The position numbers were made by a program, and so were the translations under genes. This document shows, one piece after another, positions 59,677 through 64,000 of a stretch of DNA of 64,000 nt (position 1 is the first letter of the stretch; each line of letters begins with the position of its first letter). Origin of the DNA: Acidobacteriota bacterium. GTDB taxonomy: Bacteria > Acidobacteriota > Vicinamibacteria > Vicinamibacterales > JAKQTR01. The notes under the pieces are model-generated. The model had not been told where the DNA came from, did no database searches, and worked only from the letters and a program-made list of their open reading frames with translations. The DNA lies in NCBI GenBank assembly GCA_029562975.1, contig JAKQTR010000038.1, forward strand, positions 434,001 to 498,000, written 5' to 3'.

Positions 59677-59682
59677 ATGATA
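59677..59682 (-). promoter_or_regulatory. -10 element of sdaA, leaderless arrangement
   Basis: TATCAT on the minus strand is separated from the ATG by 6 nt. No ribosome binding site fits between. Confidence 0.5.
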
Positions 59683-59829
59683 GCCGAGGGCGCTCCGGCG
59701 AGCCATGGCCGTCTGCCGCCCCCAAGTCCCGGGGCCGCATCTCCCTGGCGGGAATCCACCGTGCGCTGTCCGTCGCCGGTTGGCAGGCCCGAAGGCCACT
59801 CAGGATGCCGTTTCTACTGTACGCCGATC

Positions 59830-59991
59830 TCAGGCCTTCTTCCTGCCTGCCCGCTTCCTGGTGGTCCCGCCGTAGCGCTTCACCAGGTCCTTGGTCATCT
59901 CCTCTGCGCTGGCCATGACCATGTTGATCTGCCGCGCGAAGTCGGCCTCGTCGTCCAGGAGCTCGAGTCCCTCGGTGGCCGCGGCAACCAC
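59830..59991 (-). CDS. possible small basic protein
   Basis: A frame of 53 residues from a GTG at 59991. LELLDDEADFARQINMVMAS looks helical, and TTRKRAGRKKA gives a strongly basic tail. No homologue is recognised and the frame stays open upstream for structural GC reasons, so the start is a guess. The adjacent 60000-60173 holds no other supported feature. Confidence 0.3.
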   Translation of the reverse strand: MVAAATEGLELLDDEADFARQINMVMASAEEMTKDLVKRYGGTTRKRAGRKKA

Positions 59992-60173
59992 GGCGTCGCC
60001 GCGGAGGTGTGCGAGAGAGGCGTGACAGACGAGGTCGCAGCCTGGAGCGCCGGGAAGCAGGCCCGGGCGGCCAAGCCTTGAGGGTGCCGGCTTCAGCCCC
60101 GACGCTGCCGTCACCTGGTTCGCGCCGGACAACACGACCGACACGCACCGGCGCCGGACACCGGCCGGCCCGC

Positions 60174-62345
60174 CTACGGCCGCTTCGCCGGCGCCGCCGC
60201 CGTGCTGATGCCCCGGCGCTTCAGCATCGGCTCGATGGACGGATCCTGGCCGCGGAACTCGCGGTAGAGCTTCGCGTAGTCCCCAGCGTTCCCTCTCGAC
60301 AGGATCATCTGCCTGAAGCGGTCGCCGTTGGCGCGCGTCAGCCCGCCGTGCTCGACGAACCACTGGTAGGCGTCGTTGTCGAGCATCTCGGCCCAGAGGT
60401 ACGCGTAGTAGCCCGCCTCGTACCCGTTCGCCCAGATGTGCAGGAAGTAGCTCGACCGGTAGCGCGGCGGCACCTGCGGGAGGTTCAGGCCGGACTGCTC
60501 GAGCACGCCGGCCTCGAACGGCCCGGCCGGCTGCTCGCCCGAGCCCGCAGGCATCGAGTGCCAGCGCATGTCGAGCACCGCGGCCCCGAGGATCTCCGTC
60601 AGGCTGTAGCCCTGGTTGAACGTCGCCGCCGCCTTCAGCTTGTCCGCCAGCGCCTGCGGCATCGGCTCGCCGGTCTTGTGGTGCCTCGCGTAGCGGGACA
60701 GCACCTTCGCGTCGAGCGCCCAATGCTCGTTGAACTGCGAGGGCAGCTCGACGAAGTCGCGCGCCACCGACGTGCCCGACAGGCTCGGGTACTGCTGGTC
60801 GGCAAAGATGCCGTGCAGCGCGTGCCCGAACTCGTGGAAGAGCGTCAGCACCTCGTCGAACGCCAACAGCACGGGCTGGCCGGGCGCCGGCTTCGCGATG
60901 TTCGCGCAGTTGAAGACGACGGGCTTCGTGCCGAGCAGCTTCGACTGGACGACGAAGTTGTCCATCCACGCGCCGCCGTTCTTGTTGTCGCGGGCGTAGG
61001 GGTCGAAGTAGAACAGCGCCAGCGGCGACCCGTCGCGGTCGATCACGTCGAAGACGCGCACGTCCTGCTGGTAGACGGGCAGGTCGCGGCGCTCCTTGAA
61101 CGACAGGCCGTAGAGCTCCTGCGCCGCGAAGAAGACGCCGTCGCGGAGCACGCGATCGAGTTCCAGGTACTGCGACACCGTGGCACTGTCGAGATCGAAC
61201 TTCGCCTTGCGGACCTGCTCGGCGTAGAGATCCCAGTCCCACGGCGCGAGCTGGAAGCCGCCCTTCTGCGAGTCGATGATCGCCTGGATGTCCTTCGCCT
61301 CCGCGCGCGCGTTCGCGGTGGCCGGCGGGATCAGCCGGCCCAGGAAGGCGTTCACCGCCCCGGGCGTCTTCGCCATCTGGTCCTCGAGCACCCAGGCCGC
61401 GAAGTCCGGATAGCCGAGCAGCGCGGCCTTCCTGGCCCTCAGGCTGGCCAGTGTCGCAATCGTCTGCCGCGTGTCGTTGGCGTCGCCGCGCTCGGCGCGC
61501 GTCCAGGACGCGCGGAAGAGCTTCTCGCGCGTGGCGCGGTTCGTCAGCGACGCGAGCGGGCCCTGCTGCGTCGTGTTCCGGAGCGGCAGCACCCACTTGC
61601 CGTCGAGGCCCCTCGACTTCGCGGCGATCGCCGCCGCTTCGAGCTCGTCCTTCGTCAGGCCGGCCAGCTCCGCCGGATCGCTGACGACCAGCGCCCCCGC
61701 CTTCGTCGCAGCCAGCAACTGGTTCACGAACTTCGCGCTGAGCCCGGCCTCCTGCTCGTTCAGGGCCTTGAGGGCCGCCTTGTCCGCGGCCCCCAGCCTA
61801 GCGCCGGCCCGCACGAACTTCCTGTAGTAGAACTCGAGGAGCCTGGCCGATTCCGGGTCGAGCGTGAGCGAGGCCCGCGACTCGTACACGGTTTCGACAC
61901 GCGCGAACAGCTTCTCGTTCAGGAAGATCGCATCGTCCAGGGCCGCCAGCTTCGGCGCGAGCTCTTCCTGCAGGGCCTGGATCGTCGGGTTGGTGTTCGC
62001 CGAGGCGAGCGCGTTCAGGATGAGGCTCACCCGCCGCAGGAGGACTCCCCTCCGCTCGAGCGCCACGAGCGTGTTCTCGAACGTCGGCGCCGCTGCATTC
62101 GCGGCGATGGCCGTGACTTCCTCGAGCTCGGCCTTGATACCCGCTTCCATCGCGGGCTTGAAGTCGGCGTCCTGGATCTTGTCGAAGGCCGGCGCGCCGA
62201 ACGGCAGCGGGCTCGGTTTCATCAGCGGGTTCTCGCGGGCGGCGCCCGCCGCGGCGGCTTGTGGTGTCATGGCAGTCATGGATGAGTGCAGAACGGCGGC
62301 GAGGATCGGCGTCAGGACCAGTACGGACAACACGCGACGGTGCAT
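60174..62345 (-). CDS. M3 family oligopeptidase/peptidyl-dipeptidase, exported
   Basis: A zinc metallopeptidase of 723 residues with a signal peptide (RVLSVLVLTPILAAVLHSS). The HExxH motif is HEFGH with His504, and the downstream zinc-ligand glutamate is expected in the GAAVLDM region. Family blocks NPLMKPSPLPFGAPAFDKIQ and ALFYFDPYARDNKNGGAWMD identify the Dcp branch, which releases C-terminal dipeptides. AAGGAG about 8 nt before ATG, with an extended -10 (TGATATGTT) just upstream. A typical length for Dcp. Confidence 0.95.
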   Translation of the reverse strand: MHRRVLSVLVLTPILAAVLHSSMTAMTPQAAAAGAARENPLMKPSPLPFGAPAFDKIQDADFKPAMEAGIKAELEEVTAIAANAAAPTFENTLVALERRGVLLRRVSLILNALASANTNPTIQALQEELAPKLAALDDAIFLNEKLFARVETVYESRASLTLDPESARLLEFYYRKFVRAGARLGAADKAALKALNEQEAGLSAKFVNQLLAATKAGALVVSDPAELAGLTKDELEAAAIAAKSRGLDGKWVLPLRNTTQQGPLASLTNRATREKLFRASWTRAERGDANDTRQTIATLASLRARKAALLGYPDFAAWVLEDQMAKTPGAVNAFLGRLIPPATANARAEAKDIQAIIDSQKGGFQLAPWDWDLYAEQVRKAKFDLDSATVSQYLELDRVLRDGVFFAAQELYGLSFKERRDLPVYQQDVRVFDVIDRDGSPLALFYFDPYARDNKNGGAWMDNFVVQSKLLGTKPVVFNCANIAKPAPGQPVLLAFDEVLTLFHEFGHALHGIFADQQYPSLSGTSVARDFVELPSQFNEHWALDAKVLSRYARHHKTGEPMPQALADKLKAAATFNQGYSLTEILGAAVLDMRWHSMPAGSGEQPAGPFEAGVLEQSGLNLPQVPPRYRSSYFLHIWANGYEAGYYAYLWAEMLDNDAYQWFVEHGGLTRANGDRFRQMILSRGNAGDYAKLYREFRGQDPSIEPMLKRRGISTAAAPAKRP

Positions 62346-62409
62346 GCCTGTGACTCCTTGAGACCGAACATATCACGGCCGATCCCGATCCGGCTCCCGC
62401 GCCGCCGGG

Positions 62410-62604
62410 CTGAAGGAGGGCGGCGCGGCGATTACCCTCGACTGCGGCAGGAACTGCCAGGACGTGCAACCGACGGCGCAGTACGACTGGATCGACGTCG
62501 ACAACCACTTCCCGTACCGCATCTACGGCGGACAGCAGGGCAACTCGACGGTTGCGACCGCGAGCCGCGAGCTCCGCGGCGCGCTCGGGCCGCGCAAGGA
62601 GTGA
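62410..62604 (+). pseudogene. fragment of a BNR/VPS10-type (sortilin-like) glycosyl-hydrolase-related protein
   Basis: The frame gives EGGAAITLDCGRNCQDVQPT, then AQYDWIDVDNHFPYRIYGGQ, then QGNSTVATASREL, and ends with TGA at 62602. These blocks match the part of large BNR-repeat exo-sialidase-like proteins that reads DGGAAIS-DGGKTW and DNxFPYRVYGAQQDNSTV. There is no start and no upstream repeat region, so this is a remnant of a much larger (about 1000-residue) gene. It has no stops, so decay is through deletion rather than point mutation. Confidence 0.65.
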
Positions 62605-62781
62605 CGCCGGCGCGGGTCGGGCCGTCCTCCTCCAGTCCTGGCCTTCGGGGCCGCGGGCGCCCATGGGCGGCCCCTGGTAGCACTTCTCCGTCAGCGCGCC
62701 GACGCGCCGGATGTTGCGCAGGTGGCCCTCGCGTTTGACGGGGGTCACGCAGCGCCGTCGCGTGCTATCGTTGCCGCACAT

Positions 62782-63198
62782 ATGACCGAAGTGCTGTCGG
62801 GTTGCCCGTTCTGTAATCCAGCCCCCGGCGCGATCATTGCGGGGAATGCCCTCGCCGTGGCCCTCAGCGATGCCTATCCCGTCTCCCCCGGACACGCGCT
62901 CATCGTCCCGCGCCGCCACATCGCATCCTGGTTCGAAGTCTCTGCCGCAGAGCGCGAAGCGTTGATGGCCCTAGTCGATGAAGTCAAGGAACGGCTGGAT
63001 CACGATCGCCGGCCTGACGGCTACAACATCGGCATGAACGTCGGCGCTGCCGCCGGCCAGACCGTCATGCACTTCCATTTGCACCTGATCCCACGGTTTG
63101 CGGGCGACGTCGACGACCCCACGGGCGGCGTTCGCTTCGTCATCCCAGCGCGGGGCAACTACCGGCGCCCGGGTCATGTCCCGCGAGCCAGGGGATAG
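62782..63198 (+). CDS. HIT family hydrolase associated with an HNH gene
   Basis: A 138-residue histidine-triad protein. CPFCNP at 8-13 is the N-terminal zinc-type pair, PVSPGHALIVPRRHIASWFE follows, and the catalytic triad is HFHLHLIPR. A C-terminal extension (GDVDDPTGGVRFVIPARGNY) is characteristic of the group found beside helicase or nuclease genes rather than the housekeeping HIT at 14953-15447. ATG 62782 is the start of the conserved fold; TATCGT preceded by TGC lies 10 nt upstream. The HNH gene starts 3 nt after its stop. Confidence 0.9.
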   Translation: MTEVLSGCPFCNPAPGAIIAGNALAVALSDAYPVSPGHALIVPRRHIASWFEVSAAEREALMALVDEVKERLDHDRRPDGYNIGMNVGAAAGQTVMHFHLHLIPRFAGDVDDPTGGVRFVIPARGNYRRPGHVPRARG

Positions 63199-63201
63199 TC
63201 A

Positions 63202-64000
63202 ATGGCCGTCGACCCTGCTCGCGACGTCATCGCATTCGGCGAACGCTTGCTGGCGCTGCTTGACCAAGGGTCGTTCGTCGCGACGTACAAGTACGCCGTC
63301 CTCGTTGGGCTGATGGATCTCTGCCTCGAGAAGGCCGACCGGCATGGGGTGGCTCCCGACTCCGTGACGACGCGGCAGTTGGCGGAGAAGGTGATCGAGC
63401 TGTACTGGCCCCAGACCGCGGAGTTCAGAGGACGGACGCTGAAGCAGAACAGCGGGCGCCAGGCGCGAATCCTGTCCGGTATCATCGCCTTCCGCGAGGC
63501 CCTGCCAGATCCGTCGGTTCCGCTTCAGCGCGCGCGCCGCGAAGCGCCTGCCAGATTCGAGCGGCTGGCGCGCGACGTCGAGTGGACGCTGATCCTGATG
63601 CCGCTTCCCCGCCTTCAGGTTGTGGGCGGGCACACCGTGTCTCTGGTCTACGAGATCGGGTGGGACGTCAGCATCGAACGCAGCCGGCGCGAGGTGCGGG
63701 AGCAGCAACGCACAGGGCGCGGGTCGTTCGACAACCAGATCCGCTTCCTGCCGTCCGTCGGCGACCATCTCGTCAAGCTGAATGGTCTGCTCCGCCCGCT
63801 CATCCACCGGGCGTGGACTGCGATGGTCGCCCAACTGAATGACCTCGACGAGTCCCGTCTCGAGCGCTTCCTCTTCGGGGTGGACCGCGTTCAACTTGCG
63901 GCGGTACGCCCGGGCCTCACCGACCTGCAGCACGGCCGATGCTTCTACTGCCAGTCCCGTGTTCTTCGGGACGCTGAGGTCGATCACTTCATCCCTTGGG
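63202..64000 (+). CDS. HNH endonuclease domain protein, 3' end outside window
   Basis: The first 266 residues are visible. The N-terminal 230 are helical without a recognised enzyme motif (FGERLLALLDQGSFVATYKY, LTRQLAEKVIELYWPQTAEF-like stretch, RSRREVREQQRTGRGSFDNQ). The HNH nuclease begins with Cys247 and Cys250 (CFYC) and Asp261-His262 (VDHFIPW); the rest lies to the right of the window. Genes of this build occur in defence islands. It is co-transcribed with the HIT gene; what follows may be the rest of such a system. Confidence 0.85.
   Translation, partial: MAVDPARDVIAFGERLLALLDQGSFVATYKYAVLVGLMDLCLEKADRHGVAPDSVTTRQLAEKVIELYWPQTAEFRGRTLKQNSGRQARILSGIIAFREALPDPSVPLQRARREAPARFERLARDVEWTLILMPLPRLQVVGGHTVSLVYEIGWDVSIERSRREVREQQRTGRGSFDNQIRFLPSVGDHLVKLNGLLRPLIHRAWTAMVAQLNDLDESRLERFLFGVDRVQLAAVRPGLTDLQHGRCFYCQSRVLRDAEVDHFIPW

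Noticed and set aside
62605-62781. Coding sequence on the minus strand reading REGHLRNIRRVGALTEKC and following residues
   Set aside because: No start, no recognised family, and it runs on as shadow into the M3 peptidase region. It may be another gene scrap but I cannot support it.

Overview
The window is very GC-rich bacterial chromosome and most likely comes from an Acidobacteriota member of the Vicinamibacteria type. This rests on family content: a VWA protein of the acidobacterial TIGR03436 type, a DUF5916 outer-membrane-like protein, DUF1080 and Tat-exported Gfo/Idh/MocA proteins, a C69 dipeptidase, and an EF-P with the PGN tip loop. That placement is an inference from gene families, not from a marker-gene tree. 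Because GC is so high, long open frames lie opposite almost every gene and were discarded.

Layout. 1-6.7 kb is a tightly packed leftward operon: valS, a NadC homologue that lacks its active-site residues, birA, coaX, an unknown gene and an RlmD/TrmA-type methyltransferase that runs off the left edge. 6.8-10.9 kb holds a receiver-domain protein and, divergent from it, a tandem pair of glutamate dehydrogenase genes. The first of these has lost the catalytic lysines, as in the Thermus regulatory/catalytic GDH pair. 11.1-18.5 kb holds a VWA protein, an acyl-CoA dehydrogenase, a small metal-binding protein and the conserved block cmk-rpsA-ihf/hup-HIT. 18.7-27.9 kb carries housekeeping genes: rluB and scpB (convergent, overlapping by 221 bp), scpA, trpS, uvrC, a CDP-alcohol phosphatidyltransferase, tdk and efp. 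28-34.6 kb has hsp20-htrA facing a leftward uvrA-HEAT-mpg operon joined by ATGA overlaps.

34.8-49.3 kb is more specialised. It includes exported proteins (C69 peptidase, DUF5916), then a sulfur and electron-transfer module: an octaheme cytochrome c of the tetrathionate-reductase family, a membrane cytochrome b and two YeeE/YedE transporter proteins, one of them fused to a rhodanese domain without its cysteine. Secreted or periplasmic sugar-related oxidoreductases follow, then a VapBC pair and an aldo/keto reductase. From 49.5 kb come tRNA-Thr(CGT), an mgtA-PTS EIIA operon, and a winged-helix/nucleotidyltransferase pair with its own promoter-operator. That pair is flanked by a 43-bp direct repeat that copies the 3' end of the neighbouring lipoprotein gene. 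The right end has an S41 protease, a GT-C type glycosyltransferase, sdaA, an M3 peptidase, a decayed BNR/VPS10-type fragment and a HIT-HNH gene pair that runs off the right edge.

Three genome-wide habits show. Many start codons lie 5-7 nt downstream of a -10-like hexamer, which suggests leaderless mRNAs. Several intergenic spaces carry degenerate heptanucleotide tandem repeats. A GC-rich palindromic repeat is scattered between 44.7 and 49.5 kb.
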